Source of the DNA: Apostichopus japonicus
Taxonomy: Eukaryota; Echinodermata; Holothuroidea; Aspidochirotida; Stichopodidae
Reading direction: 5' to 3'
Length of the DNA: 64,000 bases
Assembly: GCF_037975245.1 (NCBI RefSeq)
Contig: NC_092569.1
Span: 7,994,501 to 8,058,500 of the forward strand
Shown here: positions 33,620-45,229 of the stretch, piece after piece
Numbering within the stretch: the stretch's first letter is position 1
Layout: the number at the start of each line of letters is the position of its first letter
Made by a program: the position numbers and the translations under genes
Notes under the pieces: model-generated
Database searches by the model: none
The model's input: the letters and a program-made list of their open reading frames with translations, nothing else
What the model was told of the DNA's origin: nothing

Positions 33620-34140
33620 AAAAGAATGACCCCTGATGACCCCCTAAAAGACATTTGACCTCAATTTTCCGAACACCCCTCATAACCCTCATCCTGAGGA
33701 ACGTTGTGACGAAGTTTCATTATAACTGGCCATACACTGTACGAACAGGAGCAATTTGAAAATATAGGGCCGCGGCCCGGGCCACAAAAGACCCCTAGTT
33801 GATCTTTGATCTCAAATTCATGAACACCCTACCCTGAAGGTAAAACTTCCATAGTACTATCATGACAAACCCTCAACATTGTACCATGGAATCTGTAGGA
33901 GAAGAAGCATTTTGCGTATTTCCACAAAATGGCCTATTACGGCCCACAGGTGACCATTGACCCCAAATTTTGGACCATCTCTGATGGCCCTATACCCAAT
34001 GGTCCTTGTGTCCAAGTTTCATGAAATTCCATCAAACACTGTGTGAGTGGGAGCGGTTTTACCAATTGTTGACGGATAGAGTGATAGACGCCGCACTGTA
34101 ACAATAGCTCACACCAGCATGCTGGTATGAGCTAAAAATC
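33620..34140 (+). repeat. Dispersed 'TGACCCC' repeat ending in a TGAGCTAAAAA tail
   Basis: A typical non-coding invertebrate repeat with recurring TTGACCTCAAATT, AAGTTTCATGAAATTCCAT and CAAGTTTCAT phrases. Near its 3' end, TAGCTCACACCAGCATGC pairs with GCTGGTATGAGCTA as a hairpin before AAAAATC. It is similar in wording to the repeats at 37.3 and 45.2 kb but not the same element. Confidence 0.6.
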
Positions 34141-34930
34141 AACTTGTCATTGACCTATGTAAAATCTACAGAACATAAGTTACTATGTATTAAGGGAAAA
34201 TACCATAACCAAAAAATATTCTAAGTTAAAGCTTGTTAAGGAAAATACAATTTAAGCTTTTAGAAGAAATTAAAATGCTGATACCAGGCTCTTAATCTGA
34301 ATTATATAGTAAATATGTATTACTATTGTTGGCAATATCCACAGAAATTGCTCTTTTTCAAGAGCTTAAAAATGGAATTATGTACCAGTTAAAGGTTTTA
34401 GCATAAATAGTAGTAAAAAAGTCCTCCAAGCTAAATCTACTTTATATAGTATGGCTCCCATATGGTTGCACGAAGATCCAAGCCTGTAGTAAGAAAGAAA
34501 AAAATGTGTTTTTAATTCTGAAGTTTAACGTTCTTTTGAAACACTCGTTAAAATTATACATAATATATACAGGCCAGAATCAAGCAGAGTTCCAGCTGGA
34601 ACCCAAACATTGTTTACGTGAAGGGTTCCTACCTGAACAGAGTTCCAGTGCACCCCTAAAAAAGGGCCAAAATAAAAATTCCTTCACTTTTTCATATGAC
34701 TTGGCATGCAGTTCTGGTATGGTTTTATTTATTTTTTGGTTTGATATTGAAATTTAGATTTATAAAATTGATGCAAATTCTACTGATAAGGAACATTTAA
34801 ACCTTAGGGCCCAGGCTTGTACTTTATCTTTTATTTCTGACCTCTGTTTGAATATCTCAAGACATATGATTGCTTGCAGACTTAATCCATTCAGATATTG
34901 TCTGCTGATCTGAAAGTGAAACTATGAAAC
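34141..34930. other. Non-coding, probable intron of the minus-strand SAP gene
   Basis: Lies downstream of the splice donor at 34930 on the minus strand. No following exon could be recognised. Confidence 0.35.
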
Positions 34931-35506
34931 TTACCCAGCAAACCAAGTACAATATCCACGCATGATCTTTCCAGAAGATTTCTCCAGACAAATCCAAGCT
35001 TTCCAAGGAATATTATTGATACGCTGCGATGGTGTACACTCTGCCTTTAGAAGCAACCTTGACTCGGCAGAAATGGCATTGTAATATATTTCTCTGAGCC
35101 ACCCAGACTCTAAATAGCTGAAGGCTTTACCATCTTTGTAGTCCGTCATGAGTCTTTGCTTCAGTTCAATATTATCCATCCTGGTAAAATAATGAGCAAT
35201 ATCAATGTACATGCAAGGCGGCCATTTTTCCATTGCAACTTCGCCTTCCCATGCAAGTGGTAAATCCGAAAAAGGATCGGGCAGGGTCTCTCCTTCAACC
35301 TGAATTACCGATGCGTAGTCATCTGCCTTTTCATTTCGCACATCTGCTATATTAACTTCAGCAATGTTCATCTGAACGGCAGCATACGCTAGAGCAACCA
35401 ACTCTTCTTTCCGGCCACTTATCTTCAACTTTCGTTTCTTTAAAAATTCCTTCAGTCTGTCAACTTTCCAAAGTTTTAACTCTTCCAAACTTGTAGGAAA
35501 ATCCAT
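34931..35506 (-). CDS. SAP-domain first exon of a SWIM/YqaJ-type transposon protein
   Basis: Starts MDFPTSLEELKLWKVDRL. Residues about 7-42 form a SAP DNA-binding helix pair (LKLWKVDRLKEFLKKR, then SGRKEELVALAY). An acidic linker leads to EKWPPCMYIDIAHYF and DGKAFSYLESGWLREIYY, then the start of a SWIM-like finger, GYCTWFAG, where the exon ends at a GG|GTAAGT donor. I know this order from invertebrate and fish proteins that go on to a SWIM finger and a YqaJ exonuclease and are reported as the second gene of ISL2EU transposons. In those the motif is usually C-T-C; here the second Cys is Trp. No downstream exon was found, so the gene is probably truncated. Confidence 0.7.
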   Translation of the reverse strand: MDFPTSLEELKLWKVDRLKEFLKKRKLKISGRKEELVALAYAAVQMNIAEVNIADVRNEKADDYASVIQVEGETLPDPFSDLPLAWEGEVAMEKWPPCMYIDIAHYFTRMDNIELKQRLMTDYKDGKAFSYLESGWLREIYYNAISAESRLLLKAECTPSQRINNIPWKAWICLEKSSGKIMRGYCTWFAG

Positions 35507-37250
35507 CCCGAAGCGAAAAAACAGAGTAAATTTAGACGTAAATTATGCGATTTATGATGTTTAGTGTAACTTTGTGTAAGTGCTCATTAAGTTAGCTTGG
35601 GTACGCGAACAGACACCTCTCGTCTCAACGAGAATATTCTTATTTGACCTCTTGACCTCCATTGCGCAATGCAAATAAACTATTCTCTGAACTTGCTTAT
35701 TAAACCTAGCCTAGGGCCCAATGGAAGTTGGAAAAGCCAATACTTTGAAGAATGTAATTTGTACAACAAAAAATGAAGGAAATCATCAAGAAGTTAAACT
35801 TTAGACCAATCCCTGAACCCTTCTTTTCACTGCTCAAACCTTCGTTATTTGATGTTATTTCTATAAAATATATTCTAGTCTAACTTTGGCCAAAGTAGTC
35901 TTACATCTATCTTCTACAACTGTATAAGATGTAATTGTCTGAAATATATAATATGAACCAAGTTTGGCAAAGATTAAAGAGTTCGGTGAGACGTATCAAG
36001 TAACGTACTGTAATAGTTACAACTACTACTAACTAGCATTAAGTGTTTTAATTGTATACCATAGAGACATATGGGGGAGGGGTCTAAGGGGAGGGTTATC
36101 CCCCCTCTCCTTTGAGACATTTTGAAAAATTGAAGGTCCTTAGGTGTGATCTGGTACAATGTTTTGCCAGTTTCATCATTGTCATATGACATCATATAAT
36201 CAGCAGATGTTGTTTGAAGTATTCTTTTACATGTTCTTTACATATTTTATCCGAAAGACAAACATAGTGCTCTTTTACAATTTTTTGACAGAGGATTATT
36301 CTTGTTTTTTATCCAATGTCTGGACTTAAATACATTTGACGAACTTAACTGATGGACAATATTAACTTTCATATTTAGCAGTGTAATAATTATTTATAGG
36401 AAGCGTGTATCACATACTATTACTAGCTCAGTTTCATAACATGCTGTTCGTGCAACAACTTATGACGAATCAAAGAAATGATTAAAAAGCAAGTTGTTGT
36501 CGTCGTTGTGCATACGATTCGTGACTCTCCATCGAGTGCGGTTAGGTAGGCTATATGTATTTTTTTTACCGAGTGGCCAACTGTAGGCTGGTAATAAGCT
36601 ATAATTTAAATTTAGCTAATTACATCTCCCAAACAAAGTAGCTGAATCATTTAGCCTGATTGTTCCTACGATTATAATCTACTTAACGGAGCTGACAAGT
36701 ATTCAAGATCAAAAGAGCACTGGCAAAATACCATGCAAAAAGCTCTTTAACATTTTTTTGACACTGCAATGGGGGGGGGGGGGGGGCTTGGGGTCAGTTG
36801 TTCCCCCTGGCTACGTCCCTGATATAAACTGAACTTACTTGAAGCTAGCGAACAGGGTCAATCCACCCAATAGCAAAATTAGTACATAAATAAACCGAAT
36901 TGAAGCTGGCTAACCTTGTACGGTAGTTCTAAGAGGCATTTTTGGTTTCGATGATAATCATAACCTATGCATTCATGCAGGCGGAGAGTGTGTGTATGCA
37001 TGCTTTTGTTTTGTATTCTAAACAAGGACTTGAACAAAAGAATTTCAGGTCCTCGGTTGTGATTTCTAAAGAATCGCCACTTCCTCGGAAGAATTCTATT
37101 GTATGTGGTATTGTTAAGGATAGGGTTCGTGGATTTGAACAATGGAAAATACAATGGGGTCCTCGGTCTGAATGTAATACAAACATGTATGTGTGTGTGT
37201 GACGCCTCGGTTGTAAACACCATATCTCAAGTAGGGAAGCTTGGACCAAT
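35507..37250. other. Non-coding; two MITE-like fragments
   Basis: 36078-36120 repeats the GGGGGAGGGGTCTAAGGGGAG phrase of the element at 38513. At 36771-36821 a G16 run is followed by GGCTACGTCCCTG, a hAT-like right end with no left partner. Overlapping frames at 36879-37303 come from GT-rich sequence and match nothing known. Confidence 0.4.
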
Positions 37251-37760
37251 CTAATATTTGGTGTATATGAGAACCACATTGTTTTTGGTGCCTGTGAAGG
37301 CAACCAAAGGTCAGTTAGAGGCCAAAACCCAAGATATTAAAACAAGCAATAACTCCCATTGACAGGGTCCGACATGGTTGATATTTTGGGAGTAGTTGTG
37401 GATGGGGTCAGGGATCATTTCCAAACACAATGGTCATGTGATCCAAGGTCAACAAAGGTAAAAAAACCAGTAATTTTGAAATAACTTGAGAACAAAATGT
37501 CTGTCAAGGTTGGGAGTTATGCTATTGTAATCCAATAGTCGACTTGCATTTAGGTGACCTTTGACCTCAGGTTGACATCCGGTGACCTCTATTGGTTTCT
37601 TTGGTTATTTGAATTTTCGTGGTCATAATCGGATCTCAAAGGTACCTCCCAATCAAAATGTTCCATGGTTGACCCCTATGCGACCTTCGTGTGCGAAGTT
37701 ATTGGAAGTCAAATTTTTTGTTTTTTGATAAGTACAGTTAGGATGGTCGTACAGACTTGT
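37251..37760 (+). repeat. 'AAGGTCAA' repeat, copy related to 45.2-46.3 kb
   Basis: CATTGACAGGGTCCGACATG, GATCCAAGGTCAACAAAGG, CAAGGTTGGGAGTTA.GCTA and TGTGCGAAGTTATT occur here and in the same order at 45430-46240. Confidence 0.75.
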
Positions 37761-38419
37761 CATGTTGCTTTTTGGAATCAGCGTGTCAGACTACGTGAGG
37801 TTTAACGGTCAAATCTTGAAAAATATGCTCTTTAAGGAGATACAGGGCAAAACAAAACAAGTATGTCAATATTTTATGTGCTATGTGGGGAAATGGGATC
37901 TATATTAACTTGTTGCTAGGCAACTAAGTAGAAGGTTAGGCTCCACGATTTGTTTACTTTTGCGTTATCGGTTCACTTGCGGAAGGATACCAAGCAATTT
38001 CTGGTTTTATCCCCAAAAGCACATTGTCTCGCTCTCCTTCCGTTGTCACCTTGAACAGAGAACAAATTCGTCCATTGTCTCAAGATTTCCGTTGTAACTT
38101 TAACTGTAACTTTAATTTCTGTAACTTCAATTTCCTTTGTGATTTCCAAGACCACAGCTATGTGAGAGTGAGTAGGATCTATCTTTTAAAAGTTTTGGTT
38201 GAGTAATGGGTTTTATATATATTTTGACCTACGTAAATAGGTCATGAATAGGGTATTGACCGAGTGACGTTTATAATCTTTTGTGAATACTTGGCTATTG
38301 TATACAAACTCCCATTGCGCACTAGTCAATTGAGGGAGAGGCGTCGGAAACTATTTTGGATTGGTACGGCAGAACAGTGTGGCCATCTATCATAATTGTC
38401 GGGGGACGTTGGTAGGTCA

Positions 38420-38510
38420 AACTACGCTACGCGCCACCATGGTTGGCGCGTAGCGTAATGAAGAACATTTTGAAAAAATGTCTCCCAGATTGCAGGAAAT
38501 GACACTTCCC
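38420..38510 (-). repeat. Shared hairpin module, copy 8
   Basis: ACGCTACGCGCCACCATGG, TTGGCGCGTAGCG, then CTCCCAGATTGC and GGAAATGACACTTCC. Here the flanks of the hairpin have become a longer perfect stem (CTACGCGCCA...TGGCGCGTAG). It was later split by the insertion at 38513. Confidence 0.8.
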
Positions 38511-38512
38511 GA

Positions 38513-38871
38513 CAGTGGCGTAGGAAGGTACTTTTGAGTGGGGGGGCTGAAGACTGATGGCCGGCCTGGGGGAGGGGTCTAAGGGGAGTGGGTTTCCCCC
38601 TCCCCTTTGGATTTTTTTTTGCATTTCCAGGTGGCCTCAGATGCAATTTGGTGCAATATAGCACACTTCAACACGTACCCACTCCATTTTGTAAATAATT
38701 TTGCATTTTCACCTGGCCTTAGATGCAATTTGGTGCTCCAAATGAGATTTTTTTCTCATATGGAAATGAAAAAGGGGTTTTCTGACTTGCGAAGCGGGGG
38801 GCGGAATGATACTTCCGCCCCTCCATATTTTTCATTGGGGAGGCTTGCGCCCCCCGGTACCTACGCCCTTG
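38513..38871. mobile_element. hAT-like element G (CAGTGGCGTAGG ends)
   Basis: 359 bp. The 8-bp flank CTTCCCGA is exactly repeated at 38505-38512 and 38872-38879. Left CAGTGGCGTAGG, right complement CAAGGGCGTAGG. It inserted at the edge of hairpin module copy 8. Its left ~110 bp recur at 57584-57690. No coding region. Confidence 0.9.
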
Positions 38872-38879
38872 CTTCCCGA

Positions 38880-40124
38880 GCTTGAAAACAAGACCCCTGC
38901 CATGCCAGAGTAGTGACATTCAGCCTACTTGCCGTCATCATTATTGAAAATTATTGAAAAATATACCTCCCAGATTATTTTTTGCCATTTTTTTTTCTTA
39001 GTCCTACTTTTTTTCTTCTTTTTATTTTGCGCCGTGAATATTGGTCCAGCGTTTGCCAGACCTGCCGTACCGGCTCCGACGCCCCTGTGAGGTTTTTCCC
39101 ATAATTTCAGTCTCTACTCAGAAGACATCTGACATGTTGTCACTATTTCAATGTGCTGCGCCCTCGATCATGTTTATGCTTATATATTGTATTGGAATGT
39201 TAGTGTTATTCATGCTAGGATATGTGTCGGGAAGATGCATTGATTATAATTTTTCCAATATATGCACTGATATAAGATTCACATGAAGTGTGAGTATTCA
39301 CAGGTCTTTTATCTAAATCTGGTTCTATATCATATTGTTATTTGGACTGGGGTTTCAGGCTATTGGTTCTGACGTGTAGAGAGAGGCCCATATCTTAAGT
39401 TTTTGATGTTGGTTGATTATTTGTGTTTTATATCATGCTTATTCAATTAAAATGAAATAATTGTATGTCCTAAGCAGATATACAGTAAAGTTGTATTCTT
39501 CTTTTATCCTGAATATTTGAAATGGTTGCATTTTCAATTAATTTTTGTAAAGAAGCTTGATAGTTGGTTCAGAGTCCAAGGTTATTGCTTATGACATTTT
39601 GTGTTAATTTACATGGTGGCATATGTAGTCACTTAAGTATGAATATGTCATATTTTGCAGATGTAAGTTGAAAAAATGTTTGTAAAATGTTTTTCTGTAT
39701 TCCCAGGGTTTGTGGATTTAAATGTCCTTGATCCTAGTGGTATCTGTTAAAGACTACTCAGATTTTACTTTGGTTAACCAGCCTTCATGTCGTTTTAATT
39801 AGCGGGTTGAAAATGTTATACTGTATCTTTGAAGATATTTCTTTGGTCATGATCATTTAGTATTTTCTCCTTCCATATTTTATGTTGCAGCTCACAGCTA
39901 AAGTTCTGTTGTATGGCAATCCTTCACCGCCTCTTGTTTAAGTCATTGTGTTACCGTAAGATAAATACACATTTCACTGGCTCATTATACCCAGTGTGCT
40001 GTTGTCGAACCGTAAATAAAAGTGGTCAGAGGACTTTCTGTTTTTGTGTTATTTGTTGGTCCCACTACAGCTATATATAAGAAACCAACTCCCGCTTCAA
40101 TCAGAAACCCAGTTCTCAAGTTAT
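38880..40124. other. Non-coding stretch
   Basis: No gene recognised. An AATAAA-containing T/A-rich zone near 40013 followed by TCCCACTACA may be an LTR end or an ordinary polyadenylation site; undecidable here. Confidence 0.3.
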
Positions 40125-40127
40125 GAG

Positions 40128-41507
40128 TAGTCCAGGAGCCCAGAAGGTTTATTCAGCTGAAGAGGTACAAAAGGTTTGGTGGCCTGATTGTGTTGGTAGG
40201 TGACAAAGCTTCAATAAAATGTGTTGCTGCCGGGGCACACCCTGCATGGTAGGTGAGGGGGTCACAAAATAAGGGGGAAAAATAAGCTTTTATTTAGCTG
40301 AAGAGGTACAAGCACACACGTTTCTGGGTTTTATACCCAGGAGGGTACCTTGCATCATGGTGGCAATGACAGCAATATCTGACTGCATGGGGCCCCAGAC
40401 AGTAGCCCATAAGGGGCCCGCCCATATGGTATTATTCAGCTGAATAGGTACAAGGGTGAATTCTTTTGCATTTGAACTATTACACATTGGGGTGTACTAA
40501 ATCACTAATGACAGTAACTTTGTCCTGCATAGGGGCCCAAACAGTAGCCCTTAGAATGGGCCATGCGGTACAACCAGCTGTTGGCTAATTTATCTAGCTG
40601 AAAAGGTACATGAACAAAACTTGTTGGATACTGCTCCCAGCAAGACTAATTACATTGCTGTTGCTACAACAGCAATATCTGACTGCATGGGGCCCCAGAC
40701 AGTGGCCCCAAAGGGCCCCGCCCATATGGTATTATTCAGCTGAAAAGGTACAAGGGTAGATCCTTTTGGATTTGAACTATTACACATTGGGGTATACTAA
40801 AATACTAATGACAGTATCTTTGTCCTGCATAGGGGCCCAAACAGTAGCTCTAAAAATAGGCCCTGTTGCCTTATCAGTCTTCGACTGATTTAGTAGAAGG
40901 TACATAAATTCAACTTGTTGGAGACTGGCCCTAGCAATATTTGTTATATTATTATAGCAATAACAGCAATATTTGCCTGCATGGGGCTCCAGACAGTGGT
41001 CCCGAAAGGCCCGTTTGGTGTTATTCAGTCGAAGTAGTACAAGGGTGAATCTTTCAGCATTGATGCTGATACATTTAGGTTTACCCAAGTAGGTCTACCA
41101 ATGACATCAACTTCGTTCTGCACTGCCATGGCGCCCAGACAATATAGCCCAACATGGTCCCGCCTTTCATGTTTATTGTCTCTTGCCACGATTGGACGAG
41201 CAGTGAGAGAAAACAGAAATAATATAATTACAAGAGGTTTATGATTTATTGGACCTGGTTAACATCGTTATTTTTCTTCTTCGTTAGAAATCCAGTGCAA
41301 CGTACCTTATAAGTGGATTGCGAGGCAATTCAAAACTGTGAATGCCATACCTGAACGCTATGATAGGTGCACTTTTTGAAATGTAATACTTTGTGTAGCC
41401 AGAATTGTATCTTTCAGAATGACCTAAAACATTGTACTGGCCCTAATTAACTCAAAGTTGGTCTCCATCGTTGTAGCATTGAACTGATATACTTTGATTC
41501 AAACTGC
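40128..41507 (+). repeat. Foldback left arm
   Basis: Units with GGGGCCCCAGACAGT and ATTATTCAGCTGAA.AGGTAC recur about every 327 bp. The inner 340 bp (from about 41170, CAGTGAGAGAAAACAGAAAT onward) is single-copy and matches the right arm with no difference I can find by eye. Confidence 0.85.
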
Positions 41508-43319
41508 TCAATCATTGATAGTAATGATTTATCAGTGATAATCACATGAAGGCATGTTAACATCATCACTTGCTGAAAAAACATATTTACATTTTTGGTT
41601 AAAATGATAACATATAGTAACATCCATAATACATGTACACTAGGATGATGTACCGTAAACAGTCAATTTGACACCATTTTGTATATCTTATGCAACATTG
41701 ATTTGCTTTATAAGATCAAACGTACAGCCACCTGCTTGCTCCCATGCATGCTATTTCACTAATACTTGTATAATTTTGATAACATAAAGTTTAGCACACA
41801 GGAGTATAACGAAGGAGTGTTACTAGATGCCCATAGCTATAGGTAAAAAAGTTACGAATGTACAGAAAAGTAACAAGTACTGTAAGTCAGTGGAATTTTC
41901 TGAAATGTAAGCTGCTGACATTATTATTGTCCATTGTCACAGCAGAACATGGAATATACAGCACTTGACTTAGCGTGTAATATTTTGCAGTAATTTTTTT
42001 GCCAAATAATGTTACATGTTAGGGTCAACCAAGAAAAGGCCAAATATCAAAACTACATCAATGTTCAACAGCCTCATAGGTTCTGGGTTACAGGTTTTGT
42101 ACATGTCAAGCAGATGAAATGTTGCTCCAGGGTGTGGTGGAAGTTTTGTTTTTAACCACTGCAAACAGATGGGTTTTATTACATAATAACTATGAAATCC
42201 ATAAGTTCTTGTCAATAGAGAATATTACCTTTCTGCCTGTTCTATTGTGTTGATGTATGTCACAGTATAATGATTATTTACGACATAGAAAGCGCTTTAA
42301 GGCCAAGTGAATGTTTTCCTCAAAACAAAATAATCGATCTAGACAAAAAAATTCTCAACTAGGCCTAACGTTAAGCTAGTTTAACTGTTTAATTTAATAT
42401 ATTTCATGATGAATAAACTGACCGTATAATTCAACACAAAGTTACACTATGCTGGACTAGATTGTCCGTCCACTCGTTCGTTGACATACATGTGAACTTA
42501 CGTACGTATATGTGGGATATGATATACGTACGTAGGCTTAGGCCCTACATCGTGTTCCGAGAGGCGCGGTTGCTATGGAAGTACAAAGAATGTTGATTAA
42601 CTGTCCATGTTAATATTTGTGTTCATGTTAATCTATACTAATTGCTTCCATTCCCATGTTTGATGCATTTTTTTACTGATAGCCGTAAAATTGTTTTGAA
42701 TATTTGTGATCATTTGGGCCTTTTTTTTGTTTTGTTTTTGCACATGTGCATTGTTCTTTTGGTAGTTAATAAACTAATTCTACGGAGTAACACATTTATC
42801 AAATCTGCAATTTTTTTGGGGTATTTTTTGTCTTTTTATTGACAAAAATCATACACTCAGCGTGGGTTTATCTATAGGATAATGCACGATCGGGGGTTAA
42901 TTAGACTACCGTGATTAAACACAGATACTTTTATAATAATGCAAGCGATGCACGAGGGCGTAGCCTGAGTGCATCCAGCTTTGCCCTAATTATAAATACT
43001 ACCCGAAAATCCTCAAAATATGAATAAAATAATATTGTTTGGGAAAAGGGAAGCTTGTCAATTGAAAGGGATGGGATATAGTTATTTATGGCAATTGATA
43101 GAAATGTGGAAACCAGCAAATGTAATTATTTTTCTGTGAAGGTACCCCCTTAACTAGAATTTTATAGCTAAACCAATGAGTATTTGAGAAACAGAAGAAT
43201 TTGTACTCACCATGATTTTATCATTTAATTATCCGCCATCTTGCCCCATGCAGGCAGATATGCTGTCATTACTGCAGCAATAGAATTAGTCTTGCTCGAA
43301 GCGGTATTCAACACGTTTT
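41508..43319. other. Foldback centre, no gene
   Basis: Single-copy AT-rich sequence; no open frame resembling a transposase or any known domain. Confidence 0.5.
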
Positions 43320-45102
43320 GTTTATGTACCTGTTCAGGTAGGGAAATAAGCTAACAGCCGGTTGGGCTGCAGGGCCTATCTTTAAGGTTACTGTTTGGGC
43401 ATATATGCAGGACAAAGTTACTGTCATTAGTATTTTAGTATACCCGAATGTGTAATAGTTCAAATGCATAAGGATCTATCCTTGTACCTTTTCAGCTGAA
43501 TAATACCATGTGGGCGGGCCCTTTTGGTCTACTGTCTGGGGCCCCATGCAGTCAGATATTGCTGTTGTTGCTACAGCAATGTAATTAGTCTTGCTGGGAG
43601 CAGTATCCAACAAGTTTTGTTTATGTACCTTTTCAGCTAGATAAATTAGCCAACAGCTGGTTGGTCCGCATGGCCCATTCTAAGGGCTACTGTTTGGGCA
43701 GTTTGAATCAAAGTATATCAGTTCAATGCTACAACGATGGAGACCAACTTTGAGTTAATTAGGGCCAGTACAATGTTTTAGGTCATTCTGAAAGATACAA
43801 TTCTGGCTACACAAAGTATTACATTTCAAAAAGTGCACCTATCATAGCGTTCAGGTATGGCATTCACAGTTTTGAATTGCCTCGCAATCCACTTATAAGG
43901 TACGTTGCACTGGATTTCTAACGAAGAAGAAAAATAACGATGTTAACCAGGTCCAATAAATCATAAACCTCTTGTAATTATATTATTTCTGTTTTCTCTC
44001 ACTGCTCGTCCAATCGTGGCAAGAGACAATAAACATGAAAGGCGGGACCATGTTGGGCTATATTGTCTGGGCGCCATGGCAGTGCAGAACGAAGTTGATG
44101 TCATTGGTAGACCTACTTGGGTAAACCTAAATGTATCAGCATCAATGCTGAAAGATTCACCCTTGTACTACTTCGACTGAATAACACCAAACGGGCCTTT
44201 CGGGACCACTGTCTGGAGCCCCATGCAGGCAAATATTGCTGTTATTGCTATAATAATATAACAAATATTGCTAGGGCCAGTCTCCAACAAGTTGAATTTA
44301 TGTACCTTCTACTAAATCAGTCGAAGACTGATAAGGCAACAGGGCCTATTTTTAGAGCTACTGTTTGGGCCCCTATGCAGGACAAAGATACTGTCATTAG
44401 TATTTTAGTATACCCCAATGTGTAATAGTTCAAATCCAAAAGGATCTACCCTTGTACCTTTTCAGCTGAATAATACCATATGGGCGGGCCCCTTTTGGTC
44501 TACTGTCTGGGGCCCCATGCAGTCAGATATTGCTGTTGTTGCTACAGCAATGTCTGTAGCAGCAATGTCTGTTGCTACAGCTAGTCTTGCTGGGAGCAGT
44601 ATCCAACAAGTTTTGTTCATGTACCTTTTCAGCTAGATAAATTAGCCAACAGCTGGTTGTACCGCATGGCCCATTCTAAGGGCTACTATTTGGGCCCCTA
44701 TGCAGGACAAAGTTACTGTCCTTAGTGTTTTAGTACACCCCAATGTGTAATAGTTCAAATGCAAAAGAATTCACCCTTGTACCTTTTCAGCTGAATAATA
44801 CCATATGGGCGGGCCCCTTTTGGGCTACTGTCTGGGGCCCCATGCAGTCAGATATTGCTGTCATTGCCACCATGACGTAAGGTACCCTCCTGGGTATAAA
44901 ACCCAGAAACGTGTGTGCTTGTACCTCTTCAGCTAAATAAAAGCATATTTTGCCCCCTTATTTTGTGACCCCCTCACCTACCATGCAGGGTGTGCCCTGG
45001 CAGCAACACATTTTATTGAAGCTTGGTCACCTACCAACGCAATCAGGCCACCAAACCTTTTGTACCTCTTCAGCTGAATAAACCTTCTGGGCTCCTGGAC
45101 TA
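43320..45102 (-). repeat. Foldback right arm plus an extra tandem unit
   Basis: The arm proper is 43698-45102. Just inside it (43320-43697) is one further ~327-bp-type unit with no counterpart at the inner end of the left arm. Unit landmarks GCAGGACAAAG fall at 43409, 44376 and 44703; CAGTCAGATATTGCTG at 43550, 44520 and 44849. Near 44555 a short GCAATGTCTGT duplication distinguishes this arm from the left one. Confidence 0.85.
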
Positions 45103-45229
45103 GAGGGGCCAAAGGTTGGTTTTGATACCTTTTTAGCAATAACATTATGTTTGTACATTGTAGGCAAAAACAATTTGAGAACAGAGTGCACATCATCAAG
45201 AGGAACATTTTTGATAAAACCATCAGGTC

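Larger units (their letters stand above)
40128..45102. mobile_element. Foldback-type element with 1.4-kb inverted arms
   Basis: Left arm 40128-41507 and right arm 43698-45102 are inverted copies, almost identical, starting TAGTCCAGGAGCCCAGAAGG at both outer ends, with GAG on both sides (40125-40127, 45103-45105) as a possible 3-bp target duplication. The arms consist partly of ~327-bp tandem units. The 2.2-kb centre has no recognisable transposase. Frames of 102 codons at 40780-41088 (-) and 44117-44425 (+) are identical only because the arms are. Confidence 0.85.

Noticed and set aside
36879-37303. Overlapping 112-114-codon frames
   Set aside because: No domain, on both strands, in GT-rich sequence; no supporting splice signals.
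40780-44425. Identical 102-codon frames on opposite strands
   Set aside because: They mirror each other only because they lie in the two arms of the inverted repeat.
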